Below, in pieces: positions 40,094-49,636 of a stretch of DNA of 64,000 bases (positions are counted from its first letter, which is position 1; each line of letters starts with the position of its first letter). The DNA is taken from positions 1,674,001-1,738,000 of the forward strand of contig NZ_WTVH02000010.1 of assembly GCF_012910785.2 (NCBI RefSeq), given 5' to 3'. This DNA is from Aromatoleum buckelii (GTDB taxonomy: Bacteria > Pseudomonadota > Gammaproteobacteria > Burkholderiales > Rhodocyclaceae). The notes under the pieces are model-generated. The model did no database searches, had not been told where the DNA came from, and was given only the letters and a program-made list of their open reading frames with translations. The translations under genes were made by a program, and so were the position numbers.

Positions 40094-41080
40094 ATGGAAC
40101 TCCTTGTACAACCGACCAATCGCCGCCTGTCCTTCAACAGCGGCGCCAACCTTCTCGAGGTACTTCGCGAGAACGGCGTTCCCGTTTCATACAGCTGCAT
40201 GTCCGGGCGTTGCGGAACCTGTCGCTGCCGGGTCATCGACGGTGACGTCGTTGATTCAGGGCCAGAAGCCGGACGCCCGAACCTCATCGGCGAGCGTCAT
40301 GTGCTCGCCTGCCAGTCGGTGCTCTCCGGCAATTGCGCGATCGAAATTCTGGAAGCCGACGAAATCGTCACTCACCCGGCGCGCATCATCAAGGGAACGG
40401 TGGTCGCCGTCGAGTCGCCCACTCACGACATCCGTCGCCTCCGCGTCCGCCTCGCTAAGCCCCTCGAGTTCTCGCCCGGACAGTACGCGACACTGCAGTT
40501 CAGCCCCGAGCACGTACGTCCCTATTCGATGGCAGGGCTGCCACAAGACGACGAGATGGAGTTCCACATACGCAAGGTGCCGGGTGGACGCGTCACGGAG
40601 TATGTCTTCGAGCACGTCCGCGAAGGGGCAAGCATCAAGTTGAGCGGTCCCCTTGGCACAGCCTATCTGCGCCAGGCCCACACCGGACCGATGCTGTGCG
40701 TGGGTGGAGGGACCGGACTCGCACCAGTGCTGTCGATTGTTCGGGGCGCGCTCGCGGCGGGCATGTCGAACCCCATCCATCTCTATTTCGGCGTGCGCAG
40801 CCCGCAGGATCTCTACGACGCCGAACGCCTCCAGGCGCTCGCCGAGCGCCACCCGAACCTGATCGTACATGTCGTGATCGCCACCGGCCATCCAGTCCCT
40901 GGGCAGCGCGCTGGCCTCGTGACCGATGCGATCGAGAGCGATCTGCCAAACCTCGCCGGCTGGCGCGCCTACCTGTGCGGCGCACCGGCGATGGTCGAGG
41001 CGCTCAGTCTGCTGGTCGCGCGCCTCGGCATGAATCCGGCCCACGTGCATGCCGACGCCTTCTATCCCAGCGGAACCTGA
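40094..41080 (+). CDS. nagAa: Ferredoxin reductase component of salicylate 5-hydroxylase
   Basis: A 328-residue protein close to NahAa/NagAa throughout. The plant-type [2Fe-2S] domain has C35, C40, C43 and C73 ([17 protein letters not shown]); the FAD domain has RPYSMAG, and the NAD domain [12 protein letters not shown]. It passes electrons from NAD(P)H to the Rieske ferredoxin. The ATG at 40094 gives [12 protein letters not shown], as in the family. First gene of the operon. Confidence 0.93.
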   Translation: MELLVQPTNRRLSFNSGANLLEVLRENGVPVSYSCMSGRCGTCRCRVIDGDVVDSGPEAGRPNLIGERHVLACQSVLSGNCAIEILEADEIVTHPARIIKGTVVAVESPTHDIRRLRVRLAKPLEFSPGQYATLQFSPEHVRPYSMAGLPQDDEMEFHIRKVPGGRVTEYVFEHVREGASIKLSGPLGTAYLRQAHTGPMLCVGGGTGLAPVLSIVRGALAAGMSNPIHLYFGVRSPQDLYDAERLQALAERHPNLIVHVVIATGHPVPGQRAGLVTDAIESDLPNLAGWRAYLCGAPAMVEALSLLVARLGMNPAHVHADAFYPSGT

Positions 41081-41152
41081 CAGCTTCCCCTGCCCCGACC
41101 GGACTGCGCCGGGGACGCTTCACCCAACCCATAACACCACGGAGACACCAAC

Positions 41153-42415
41153 ATGAGCGGCAATCCCACGGTATTTCCCAAAGACCCCGTCTGGCCAGGC
41201 GAAGGCTCGAGCCGAATCCCATTCTGGGCCTATACCCGCGACGATCTGTACAAGCAGGAACTCGAGCGCTTCTTCTACTCGGGCCACTGGTGCTACGTCG
41301 GCCTCGAGGCCGAGATCCCCAATCCCGGTGACTTCCGTCGTACCGTCATCGGCGAGCGCTCGGTGATCATGGTTCGCGACACGAACGGCGCGATCAACGT
41401 CGTGGAAAACGTCTGTGCCCATCGCGGCATGCGCTTCTGCCGCGAGCGCCACGGCAACCGCAAGGACTTCTTCTGCCCGTACCACCAGTGGAACTACAGC
41501 CTTGAGGGCAATCTGCAGGGCGTGCCGTTCCGGCGGGGGGTCAAGCAGGACGGCAAGATCAATGGCGGCATGCCGCCCGAATTCAAACTGGAAGAGCACG
41601 GCCTGACAAAGCTGAAGGTGGCCACGCGTGGCGGCGTTGTCTTTGCATCCTTCGACCACGACGTCGAGCCCCTGGAGGAATTCCTTGGCCCGACCATCCT
41701 GCAGTACTTCGACCGAGTGTTCAACGGCCGCAAGCTCAAGGTGCTCGGCTATCGCAGGCAGCGCATCCCGGGCAACTGGAAGCTGATGCAGGAGAACATC
41801 AAGGATCCGTATCACCCGGGACTGCTCCACACCTGGTTCTCCACCTTCGGCCTGTGGCGCGCCGATAACAAGTCCCAGTTGCGGATGGACGAGCACTTCC
41901 GCCACGCCGCAATGATCTCGACCCGCGGTCAAGGTGGAAAAAACGACGAGGTCGTGAGCGGCGTCGACAGCTTCAAGGATCAGATGAAGGTTAACGATCC
42001 GCGCCTGCTCGACATCGTTCCGGAACCCTGGTGGAACGGGCCGACGGCCGTCATGACCACCGTGTTTCCCAGCGTGATCATTCAGCAGCAGGTGAACAGT
42101 GTCTCGACACGGCATATCCAGCCCAACGGACACGGCTCCTTCGACTTCGTGTGGACGCATTTCGGCTTCGAGGACGACTCCGAGGAGATGACGCAACGGC
42201 GCCTTATCCAGGCCAACCTCTTTGGGCCTGCCGGTTTCGTCTCCGCTGACGACGGTGAAGTCATCGAGTGGTCGCAAGAGGGGTTCGAGCAGAACCCGGC
42301 TCACCGCACCGTTGTTGAGATGGGTGGTTACGACATCGCCGACTCCGAGCACATGGTGACCGAAACCCTGATCCGGGGCATGTACGCCTACTGGCGCAAA
42401 GTGATGGGGCAATGA
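41153..42415 (+). CDS. nagG: Salicylate 5-hydroxylase, large oxygenase subunit
   Basis: A 420-residue ring-hydroxylating oxygenase alpha subunit. The Rieske centre is C88-x-H90 and C108-x2-H111 ([15 protein letters not shown]); the mononuclear iron region is [12 protein letters not shown] with H221 and H226. It matches NagG-type salicylate 5-hydroxylases (for example DNTDO relatives) rather than naphthalene dioxygenase in length and in the Arg/Gln-rich [12 protein letters not shown]. It makes gentisate from salicylate with O2. It overlaps nagH by 4 bp. Confidence 0.92.
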   Translation: MSGNPTVFPKDPVWPGEGSSRIPFWAYTRDDLYKQELERFFYSGHWCYVGLEAEIPNPGDFRRTVIGERSVIMVRDTNGAINVVENVCAHRGMRFCRERHGNRKDFFCPYHQWNYSLEGNLQGVPFRRGVKQDGKINGGMPPEFKLEEHGLTKLKVATRGGVVFASFDHDVEPLEEFLGPTILQYFDRVFNGRKLKVLGYRRQRIPGNWKLMQENIKDPYHPGLLHTWFSTFGLWRADNKSQLRMDEHFRHAAMISTRGQGGKNDEVVSGVDSFKDQMKVNDPRLLDIVPEPWWNGPTAVMTTVFPSVIIQQQVNSVSTRHIQPNGHGSFDFVWTHFGFEDDSEEMTQRRLIQANLFGPAGFVSADDGEVIEWSQEGFEQNPAHRTVVEMGGYDIADSEHMVTETLIRGMYAYWRKVMGQ

Positions 42416-42906
42416 AAATGACAATCGACTTTCAGACCTACTTCGAACTGCTGAACCTATATAGCGATTACGCCATGGCAGTGGATTCCGCCGAATGGGA
42501 GAAGTGGCCCGACTTCTTCGTCGAGGACGGCACCTATCGCCTGCAGCCGCGTGAGAACTTCGAGCAGGGCCTGCCGCTGTGCCTGCTGGCGCTGGAGAGC
42601 CGCGCCATGATCAAGGACCGCGTCTATGGGGTGAAGGAGACGATGTACCACGACCCCTACTACCAGCGTCACATCGTGGGCACGCCCCGGGTGATCTCGG
42701 TCGAAGGCGGTCGCGATGCGGACACGATCCACAGCGAGGCCAACTACCTCGTGGTGCGCACGAAATACGACGGCGAATCCACCGTTTTCAACAGCGGCCA
42801 CTACCGTGACGTCATCGTGCGCACGCCCGATGGGCTCCGCCTCAAGTCGCGCCTCTGTATCTATGACACGGAGATGATCCCGAACTCGATCATCTACCCC
42901 ATCTGA
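42412..42906 (+). CDS. nagH: Salicylate 5-hydroxylase, small oxygenase subunit
   Basis: A 164-residue beta subunit of the SnoaL/NTF2-like fold ([56 protein letters not shown]). Beta subunits support the alpha trimer and have no metal site. The start overlaps the nagG stop (ATGA). The first two codons could be skipped to an internal ATG at 42418. Confidence 0.92.
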   Translation: MKMTIDFQTYFELLNLYSDYAMAVDSAEWEKWPDFFVEDGTYRLQPRENFEQGLPLCLLALESRAMIKDRVYGVKETMYHDPYYQRHIVGTPRVISVEGGRDADTIHSEANYLVVRTKYDGESTVFNSGHYRDVIVRTPDGLRLKSRLCIYDTEMIPNSIIYPI

Positions 42907-42917
42907 GGAACCCCGAA

Positions 42918-43232
42918 ATGCAGCTGAACTGGATTGATGCGGCCGCACGCGATGCGGTGCCCGCCGGCGACGTAATCGGCGTCGCGGTGGCCGGCAAGGA
43001 CATCGCCCTCTATGAGGTGGAGGGCCAAATCTTCGCCACCTCGAACATCTGCACCCACGGCCGCGCGAGGATGAGCGACGGCTTCCTGGACGGTCGCGAG
43101 ATCGAATGCCCGCTGCACCAGGGGAAGTTCGACGTGTGCACCGGCAAGGCCCTCTGCGCTCCCCTGACTGAAGACATACCAACCCATCCGGTGAAGATCG
43201 AAAACGGGCGCATCTACGTCGCGCTCGACTAA
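42918..43232 (+). CDS. nagAb: Rieske ferredoxin of salicylate 5-hydroxylase
   Basis: A 104-residue Rieske [2Fe-2S] ferredoxin with C45-x-H47 and C64-x2-H67 ([18 protein letters not shown]). It carries electrons between NagAa and NagG. It lies 11 bp after nagH. The full three-component set is therefore contiguous without the dioxygenase genes found in naphthalene degraders. Confidence 0.93.
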   Translation: MQLNWIDAAARDAVPAGDVIGVAVAGKDIALYEVEGQIFATSNICTHGRARMSDGFLDGREIECPLHQGKFDVCTGKALCAPLTEDIPTHPVKIENGRIYVALD

Positions 43233-43283
43233 TAAATGGTCCCCGGCCACCCCCATCCCCAAGCATTAGAGAGTGAGAGAGAC

Positions 43284-44453
43284 ATGAACACGCGCAACAA
43301 AGGAACCTTGTCGGCGCTGGCCCTGGTTGCTGTGACCGGCATGGCGCACGCGGACATCAAGATCGGCTTTTCCGCCCCCCTCTCCGGCCCCGTTGCCGCA
43401 GTGGGCCAAGACCAGTACGACGGTTTCATGCTGGCACTGGAGGCGCGCGGCGGCAAGCTGGGCGGGCAGACGGTGAATGTGCTGCGCGAGGATGACCAGT
43501 TGAAGCCGGAGCTGGGCAACCAGATCGCGCGCAAGTTTGTCGACCGCGACAAGGTGGACGCCATCGTCGGTCTGGGCTTCTCCAACGTCCTGATGGCCAG
43601 CCTGCCGCGCATCGTCGAATCCGGCACGGTCGCGATCGCCACCAACGCCGGGCCGTCAGTGCTCGCAGGCAAGGGCTGCGTCCCCAACGTCTTCTCGGTC
43701 GCCTGGCAGAACGACGGCTCGGCCGAGGCGATGGGCAAGTACGCTCAGGACAAGGGCTACAAGCGCGTCTACTTGATGGCGCCCAACTACCAGGCAGGCA
43801 AGGATTTCATCGGCGGCTTCAAGCGCTTCTACAAGGGCGAGATCGTCGACGAGGTGTACACCCAGGTCAACCAGCCGGATTATTCGGCGGAGATCGCCCA
43901 GTTGCAGGCCGCGGCGCCGGATGCAGTGTTCGTGTTCTACCCCGGCGGGATGGGGGTGAATTTCGTCAAACAGTTCAGCCAGGCCGGGCTGACGAAGAAA
44001 CTGCCGCTCCTGTCCGCCTTTACTGTCGACGGCACGACGCTTCCTTCCTTGCGCGACGCCGCCGTCGGCACCGTGTCGGGGGCCGTGTGGGACGTCGCGC
44101 TCAGCACTCAAGGAAACCGTGAGTTCATCGACAGCTTCACGAAGAAGTACGGGCGCACGCCGAGTGCCTATGCAGCAGTCGGCTACGACGCGGCGAACCT
44201 GCTGGACATCGCCGTCCGCAAGGTGGGCGGGAACACAAGCGACAAGGCCGCGTTCACGGCAGCGGTCAAATCGGCCGGTGCGGAACTGAAATCATTGCGA
44301 GGGCCGTTCCGTTTCAATCACAACAATCTGCCCATTCAAAACTACTACGCTTTCCAAACCGTGAGCGAGGGCGGCCGCGTCACCGCGAAGATGGTGGGGA
44401 CACCACTCCCTGAACATCAGGACACCTACGCCGTAGAGTGCAAGCAGAGGTAA
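43284..44453 (+). CDS. Branched-chain-type ABC importer, periplasmic binding protein
   Basis: A 389-residue LivK-like protein with signal peptide (LSALALVAVTGMAHA, cleavage near residue 22) followed by DIKIGFSAPLSGPVAAVGQDQYDGFMLAL. Relatives in aromatic clusters bind benzoate, phenylpropanoids or hydroxybenzoates rather than amino acids. Its place between hydroxylase and ring-cleavage genes points to salicylate or gentisate (inference). The ATG at 43284 with GAGAGA upstream is chosen over 43236, which would bury the signal peptide. Confidence 0.88.
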   Translation: MNTRNKGTLSALALVAVTGMAHADIKIGFSAPLSGPVAAVGQDQYDGFMLALEARGGKLGGQTVNVLREDDQLKPELGNQIARKFVDRDKVDAIVGLGFSNVLMASLPRIVESGTVAIATNAGPSVLAGKGCVPNVFSVAWQNDGSAEAMGKYAQDKGYKRVYLMAPNYQAGKDFIGGFKRFYKGEIVDEVYTQVNQPDYSAEIAQLQAAAPDAVFVFYPGGMGVNFVKQFSQAGLTKKLPLLSAFTVDGTTLPSLRDAAVGTVSGAVWDVALSTQGNREFIDSFTKKYGRTPSAYAAVGYDAANLLDIAVRKVGGNTSDKAAFTAAVKSAGAELKSLRGPFRFNHNNLPIQNYYAFQTVSEGGRVTAKMVGTPLPEHQDTYAVECKQR

Positions 44454-44458
44454 TCGTC

Positions 44459-45379
44459 ATGACGTTCTCGCTCTTGCTCGCGCAGCTTCTCAATGGACTG
44501 CAATACGGTGTGCTGCTGTTCCTGCTTGCGGCGGGACTCACCCTGGTGTTCGGCATCATGAGCTTCGTAAACCTCGCTCATGGTTCGCTCTACATGCTGG
44601 GGGCGTACGCAGCAGCGGTGGTGACCGGCGCAACTGACTCCTTCGCGCTGGGCGTTTTCGCCGCGCTCGCAACCGGAACTGTAGTGGGCATGCTGCTCGA
44701 ATCGGCGGCCGTCTCGCGCCTGTATCGACGTGACCACCTCGACCACGTGCTCGCGACCTTCGGCTTGGTGCTGTTCTTCAACGAGATGACACGCATGATC
44801 TGGGGGCCGCAACCACTCTTCGTGGCATTGCCTGAATCCCTGTCGGGGACGATCGATATCTTCGGGTTCAGCTATCCCGCATACCGCTTCCTTATCATCG
44901 CCGTGGGCCTGGCGGTCGCCATTGGTAGCAGCTGGCTGATCCACAAGGCCCGGGTCGGCATGCTGGTACGCGCAGGTTCCGTTAATCCGCAGATGGTGGG
45001 TGCCCTCGGGGTGAACATCCGGCTCCTCAACGCGATGCTGTTCGCCCTCGGCGCCGCCTTGGCGGCACTCGCCGGCGCGATGGCAGCCCCCATCCTGTCG
45101 GTGCAGAGCGGCATGGGTGAGCCGGTGCTGATCACAACCCTGGTTGTCATCGTCATCGGCGGCATCGGTTCGGTAAGCGGCGCGTTCTATGCAGCACTCA
45201 TCGTCGGTCTGACCGACACGCTAGGACGAACCTACCTGCCACTTCTGATGCGTGAGTTCGCGAGCCGCGACGTTGCTAATGCGGCCGGCCCGGCGCTCGC
45301 CTCGATGCTGGTGTATCTGCTCATGGCGGTGGTTCTTGCCGTTCGCCCGCAGGGACTCTTTCCCGCGCACAAGGGGTAA
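44459..45379 (+). CDS. LivH-type ABC permease
   Basis: A 306-residue permease with eight or nine helices. It starts MTFSLLLAQLLNGLQYGVLLFLLAAGLTLVFGIMSFVNLAHGSLYMLGAY, the LivH signature, and has GSVSGAFYAALIVGLTDTLGRTY near the C-terminus. It forms the inner-membrane channel with the LivM-like partner. The ATG at 44459 lies 5 bp after the binding-protein stop. Confidence 0.93.
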   Translation: MTFSLLLAQLLNGLQYGVLLFLLAAGLTLVFGIMSFVNLAHGSLYMLGAYAAAVVTGATDSFALGVFAALATGTVVGMLLESAAVSRLYRRDHLDHVLATFGLVLFFNEMTRMIWGPQPLFVALPESLSGTIDIFGFSYPAYRFLIIAVGLAVAIGSSWLIHKARVGMLVRAGSVNPQMVGALGVNIRLLNAMLFALGAALAALAGAMAAPILSVQSGMGEPVLITTLVVIVIGGIGSVSGAFYAALIVGLTDTLGRTYLPLLMREFASRDVANAAGPALASMLVYLLMAVVLAVRPQGLFPAHKG

Positions 45380-45382
45380 ATC

Positions 45383-46387
45383 ATGAGAATGTCCTTAAGT
45401 ACCGGCAACGCACTGCCGGTGGCCCTGCTCGCCGGTCTCGCGCTGCTGCCCTTTGCCGCAGCCGCCGCCGATGAGCCCTTCTTCACCGCATTTTTCGCCC
45501 GCGTGCTGATCTACGCGATCGCGGCTACCGCGCTCAATGTGGCACTCGGTCTTGGCGGATTGGTGAGCCTCGGTCACGCACTGTTCCTTGGACTTGGCAT
45601 GTACAGCGTGGCCCTGCCTGCGCACTTCGGTATCGCGAACGGCTGGATCCATGTCGCCGCATGCGTCGCCTCGTGCGGGGTGGTTGGGATCCTGACCGGC
45701 TATGTGAGCCTGCGAACCTCCGGTATCGCCTTCATCATGATCACGCTCGCGTTTGCACAGATGGGATATTTCCTCATCGTGAGCCTGAAGCAGTTCGGGG
45801 GTGACGACGGGATGGCGATCCCGGTCGCGAGCGAGTTCTTCGGTTTCAGCCTCGGCTCGCCCGATTCCGTATATGGGGTAGCGTTCTGTCTCCTCGTGGC
45901 ACTCACGGTATGGATCGCTCGATTGCGCTCGGCGCCGTTCGGGATGACGCTGCGGGCTGGACGCCAGAACGCCCGCCGGGTCGCATCGGTAGGCCTCTCA
46001 CTCTCGCGCTATCAGCTCACCGCATACGTTCTGTCTGCAATCCTGTGCGGGCTCGCAGGGATGCTGCTGGCAAACCTCAATGCGTACGCTTCACCGAGCA
46101 GCATGTCCTGGATGGTCTCGGGCGAACTCATCGTGATGGTGGTCCTCGGCGGCATGGGCTCGGTGTTCGGCCCCTTCCTTGGAACAGTCGCCTTCCTTGG
46201 TATCGAAGAAATGTTGAAGGCCGTCACGGAACACTGGATGGCCGTATTCGGAATCCTGATCCTCGCCGTCGCCCTGCTGGGCAAGGCGGGCATCGCTGGT
46301 CTCCTCGCCCGCTCCGGCCGCTCCAACAGCCCCGCGCGCAAGGGTGCCAAGGGTCCGCTGCTCGCAGAATCGGGAGTACAGCCATGA
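45383..46387 (+). CDS. LivM-type ABC permease
   Basis: A 334-residue permease with the LivM pattern (IAATALNVALGLGGLVSLGHALFLGLGMY, YVSLRTSGIAFIMITLAFAQM, GGMGSVFGPFLGTVAFLGIEEML). It starts 3 bp after livH and overlaps the ATPase gene by 4 bp. Second channel half of the putative salicylate importer. Confidence 0.92.
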   Translation: MRMSLSTGNALPVALLAGLALLPFAAAAADEPFFTAFFARVLIYAIAATALNVALGLGGLVSLGHALFLGLGMYSVALPAHFGIANGWIHVAACVASCGVVGILTGYVSLRTSGIAFIMITLAFAQMGYFLIVSLKQFGGDDGMAIPVASEFFGFSLGSPDSVYGVAFCLLVALTVWIARLRSAPFGMTLRAGRQNARRVASVGLSLSRYQLTAYVLSAILCGLAGMLLANLNAYASPSSMSWMVSGELIVMVVLGGMGSVFGPFLGTVAFLGIEEMLKAVTEHWMAVFGILILAVALLGKAGIAGLLARSGRSNSPARKGAKGPLLAESGVQP

Positions 46388-47142
46388 GCGCCCTGCTGCA
46401 AACGGAAAACCTTACCAAGCGTTACGGCGCGCTGGTGGTAACGGACGACGTATCCCTGACTGTTGAAGAGGGTGAGCTCCACGCGATCATCGGCCCCAAC
46501 GGGGCGGGCAAGACAACCCTGATCAATCAGCTCTCCGGGGAGTTGGCTCCGAATGGCGGCGCCGTGCGCTTTGCTGGCAAGAACGTCACCGCCGCGGGTA
46601 TCGACAGACGCGCGCGCCAAGGTCTGCTGCGTTCGTACCAGATCACATCGGTGTTCGACGAATTTACCGTTCGCGAGAACGCAACGCTCGCAGCCCTCGG
46701 GACGCAACGGCACGCCTTTTCGTTCTGGACGAGCCTGCTCAACGACCAGAAGGCGCTCGAAGCCGCCGACGAGGGCATCGCGGCCGCCGGCCTTGCCGCG
46801 CTCGCGGACGTCCATGCGTCGGATCTCGGATATGGCGAGCGACGCCAACTGGAGCTGGCAATGGCTCTGGCTGCCCGTCCGCGCTTCCTCCTTCTCGATG
46901 AGCCGATGGCTGGCATGAGCGTGCAGGAATCGGCTGCGGTCGTGGCGCTCCTTCAGTCACTCAAGCGCAAGTACACGATTCTGCTGGTGGAGCACGACAT
47001 GAACGCTGTGTTCGCCCTCGCCGACCGAATCAGCGTGCTCGTGTACGGAAAGCTCCTGGTGTCAGGCACCCCCGACGAAATCCGCAATAACGCCGAAGTT
47101 CGGGCGATCTATCTTGGCGAAGAAGAGGTGGGCCATTCATGA
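46384..47142 (+). CDS. LivG-type ABC ATPase
   Basis: A 252-residue ATPase: Walker A GPNGAGKTT, signature-like LGYGERRQLELAMALA, Walker B RFLLLDEPMAGM and H-loop VEHDMNAVF. All catalytic residues are present. It overlaps livM before it and the defective livF after it by 4 bp each. With LivF impaired, this may be the only sound ATPase of the transporter. Confidence 0.93.
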   Translation: MSALLQTENLTKRYGALVVTDDVSLTVEEGELHAIIGPNGAGKTTLINQLSGELAPNGGAVRFAGKNVTAAGIDRRARQGLLRSYQITSVFDEFTVRENATLAALGTQRHAFSFWTSLLNDQKALEAADEGIAAAGLAALADVHASDLGYGERRQLELAMALAARPRFLLLDEPMAGMSVQESAAVVALLQSLKRKYTILLVEHDMNAVFALADRISVLVYGKLLVSGTPDEIRNNAEVRAIYLGEEEVGHS

Positions 47143-47851
47143 ACTCACTGCTCAAGGTCGCCGGCCTTCGTGCCGGCTATGGACAGCCCAGGTCCTTTTC
47201 GGGGTCGACTTTTCGGTCGCTGAAGGCGAGGTCGTTACACTCCTCGGCCGGAACGGAATGGGGCGCTCGACGGCCATCAAGTGTCTATTCGGCCTGCTGA
47301 CCGCGTCAGACGGGTCGATCGAGTTTGCGGGCGAACAGATCGGAGGCCTGCCGTCCTATCAGATCGCAAAACGCGGGCTCGGCCTGGTTCCAGAAGGTCG
47401 GCAGATCTTCCCCAACCTGACGGTGGAGGAAAACCTTGTCGCGACCGCCCGGGCACGGACCAATCACGACTTGCAGCCATGGACGCTCGACCGGGTCTAC
47501 GGCTTCTTTCCCCGCCTGCGCGAACGCCGGAGCAATCTCGGCTCGCAACTCTCGGGCGGAGAACAACAGATGCTCGCGATCGGCCGGGCGCTCCTCACCA
47601 ACCCGCGACTCATGGTGCTCGACGAGGCCACCGAAGGCCTCGCCCCGCTCATCCGCGCCGAAATCTGGCACGCGCTAGGCGAACTCAAGGCGGAGGGGCT
47701 GTCCCTCATCGTCATCGACAAGAACCTTGGTCCACTCCTCGATCTGGCCGATCGCCACTTCGTCATCGAGAAGGGTCAGGTCGTTTGGTCCGGAGATTCG
47801 TCGGCATTGCGCTCCGAGCCGAGAGTTGTGCACGAGTACCTCGGCGTGTGA
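47139..47851 (+). pseudogene. LivF-type ABC ATPase with frameshift and altered Walker A
   Basis: The expected start MNSLLKVAGLRAGYGQ (ATG at 47139) runs out of frame at GGACAGCCCAGG near 47184-47192; one extra G restores GQAQVLFGVDFSVAEGE, the family sequence carried by the next frame to 47851. The Walker A motif reads GRNGMGRST, with Arg (codon 47264-47266) where Lys binds ATP phosphate. The signature LSGGEQQML and Walker B LMVLDEATEG are kept. A TTG at 47114 could start the second frame but gives an unrelated N-terminus. Confidence 0.8.
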
Positions 47852-47896
47852 CCCCACCTACCGACCACGAAGATGAGACATCCACGAGGTGAATCC

Positions 47897-48496
47897 ATGA
47901 ACGACCCGAAATCCATTGCGACGGGAATCATCCGCGCCGAGCACCGGGCGCTGGCAGCCGTCATCAACAGCATGAAGTCCCTGGTGGCGGAGATTCGCGC
48001 CGGCCGACTCACTGCGGACTATCGGCTGTTCTGGTCGATGATCCACTACATCGATGCATTTCCCGACCAACTTCACCATCCGAAAGAGGACGACTGGCTG
48101 TTCGCACGCATCCGGCAACGGACCCAGGCGGCGGATGGCCTGATTGAAGAGTTGTCCAGTCAGCACGCAGCGTGCGAAGCCGAGTTGCACCACCTGCGAA
48201 AGGCGCTAGGGAACTGCGAGGCCGGTGTCGCTGGTGCGCTCGAAAGTCTGGAAGCGGCCATGCAGCGCTATGCGGAGTTCACTTGGCACCACATGGCGAC
48301 CGAAGAGCGAGAGATCCTGCCGATCGGCGAAGCCTGCCTGACTGCAGCGGATTGGGAGGAGATCGCCCACGCCTTCCAAGAGAACTGCGACCCCCTGACC
48401 GGGCAGCAGGAGGGCGCGCAATTCCTGGCGCTCTTCCGACAGATCGTCGAACGAACCCCCGCACCGATGGGGCTGGGCACACGACAGGCGTCCTGA
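47897..48496 (+). CDS. Hemerythrin HHE-domain protein
   Basis: A 199-residue four-helix protein with a hemerythrin-type set of ligands: H16 (RAEHRAL), H50, H60/H61 with E64 (LHHPKED), H90, H131/H132 and E136 (WHHMATEE). Members bind di-iron and sense or carry O2, or repair iron centres. It lies 46 bp after livF and 50 bp before the gentisate dioxygenase gene, so it is inside the oxygenase operon. The role is not established; O2 or iron supply to the oxygenases is a guess. Confidence 0.85.
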   Translation: MNDPKSIATGIIRAEHRALAAVINSMKSLVAEIRAGRLTADYRLFWSMIHYIDAFPDQLHHPKEDDWLFARIRQRTQAADGLIEELSSQHAACEAELHHLRKALGNCEAGVAGALESLEAAMQRYAEFTWHHMATEEREILPIGEACLTAADWEEIAHAFQENCDPLTGQQEGAQFLALFRQIVERTPAPMGLGTRQAS

Positions 48497-48545
48497 CCAC
48501 CGCCGCGAACATCCCTACACCCAGTCGAGACACTCCCGAACAGGA

Positions 48546-49595
48546 ATGAATGACATGCACGCACTCGGAACTCTTGAGGACCTCCCCCTCAGCTATCGCG
48601 AAGCCCTCAGCGCACAAAACCTCGTCCCCTTGTGGCCCAGTCTGCGTTCGGTGCTACCGCCGGGCAAGCCAGCATTGCGCACACGACCGACACACTGGCC
48701 CTACTCCTCACTGCGCCCCCTGCTGCTGCAGGCCGGTGAACTCACCCCGGTCGAAAAGGCGGAGCGCCGCGTACTGGTGCTGGCCAATCCTGGCCACGGG
48801 TTGGAAAAGATGCAAGCGAGCTCGAGCATCTATCTCGGCATGCAGCTTCTGCTGCCCGGCGAGTGGGCCCCGGCGCACCGCCACACCCCCAACGCCGTAC
48901 GCATGATCGTCGAGGGCGAAGGGGCGTATACCACGGTCGAGGGCGAGAAATGCCCGATGAGCCGCGGCGACCTGATCCTCACCCCGACCGGCCTGTGGCA
49001 CGAGCACGGGCACGACGGCACGGCCCCGGTGATCTGGCTCGACGTGCTCGATCTGCCGCTCGTCTATTACACCGAGACCTCCTACGCAATCGAAGGCAAG
49101 GAGCAGCACGTTACTGCCACCGAGCGCGAACGTCGGTACGCGCGCGGCGGCGTCGTACCCTCGCCGGTGTTCGCCCGCGACGCCGCTCGACGCAATCCGA
49201 TGCTGCGCTATGCCTGGTCGGATACCCATGCGGCCTTGCTGAGTCTAGCCGCTGCCGAACCGCAGATCGAGGCCGTGCAGGTCGCCTACGTCAATCCCGA
49301 GACAGGCGCCGACTGCCAGAACATTCTGGGCTACTCAGCCCTGATGCTGCGTCCGGGCGAAACGCTGCGCTTGCCTGCACGCTCGCCCGCGATGGTGTTC
49401 CATCTGATTGAGGGCGGCGCGGAGATCGTTGTTGGCGAAACCCCCTTCGCCCTCACACAGGCCGACACGTGCTGCGCACCTGGTTACACCCCGGTGACGC
49501 TGACGAACCGCTCCGCCAGCACGCCCGCCTTCCTCTTCATTGCGGATGAGACACCGCTACACAAGAAGCTTGGCGTCTACGAAACCCGCGCCTGA
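48546..49595 (+). CDS. nagI: Gentisate 1,2-dioxygenase
   Basis: A 349-residue bicupin. The first cupin has the iron ligands H111 and H113 with H152 (APAHRHTPNAVRMIVEGEGAYTTVEGE, LWHEHGHDG). The second, about residues 270-335, lacks a full ligand set, as usual. It opens gentisate to maleylpyruvate with O2. It follows the hydroxylase operon genes and precedes nagK. An ATG three codons downstream is an alternative start. Confidence 0.95.
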   Translation: MNDMHALGTLEDLPLSYREALSAQNLVPLWPSLRSVLPPGKPALRTRPTHWPYSSLRPLLLQAGELTPVEKAERRVLVLANPGHGLEKMQASSSIYLGMQLLLPGEWAPAHRHTPNAVRMIVEGEGAYTTVEGEKCPMSRGDLILTPTGLWHEHGHDGTAPVIWLDVLDLPLVYYTETSYAIEGKEQHVTATERERRYARGGVVPSPVFARDAARRNPMLRYAWSDTHAALLSLAAAEPQIEAVQVAYVNPETGADCQNILGYSALMLRPGETLRLPARSPAMVFHLIEGGAEIVVGETPFALTQADTCCAPGYTPVTLTNRSASTPAFLFIADETPLHKKLGVYETRA

Positions 49596-49636
49596 GTCGG
49601 AACCGCCATCGACCTCCCCTTCCTGAGAGACTGAAC

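Noticed and set aside
47114-47851. TTG at 47114 as the normal start of livF
   Set aside because: It yields an N-terminus (AKKRWAIHELTAQGRR) unlike any LivF, while the ATG at 47139 gives the family sequence until the frameshift.
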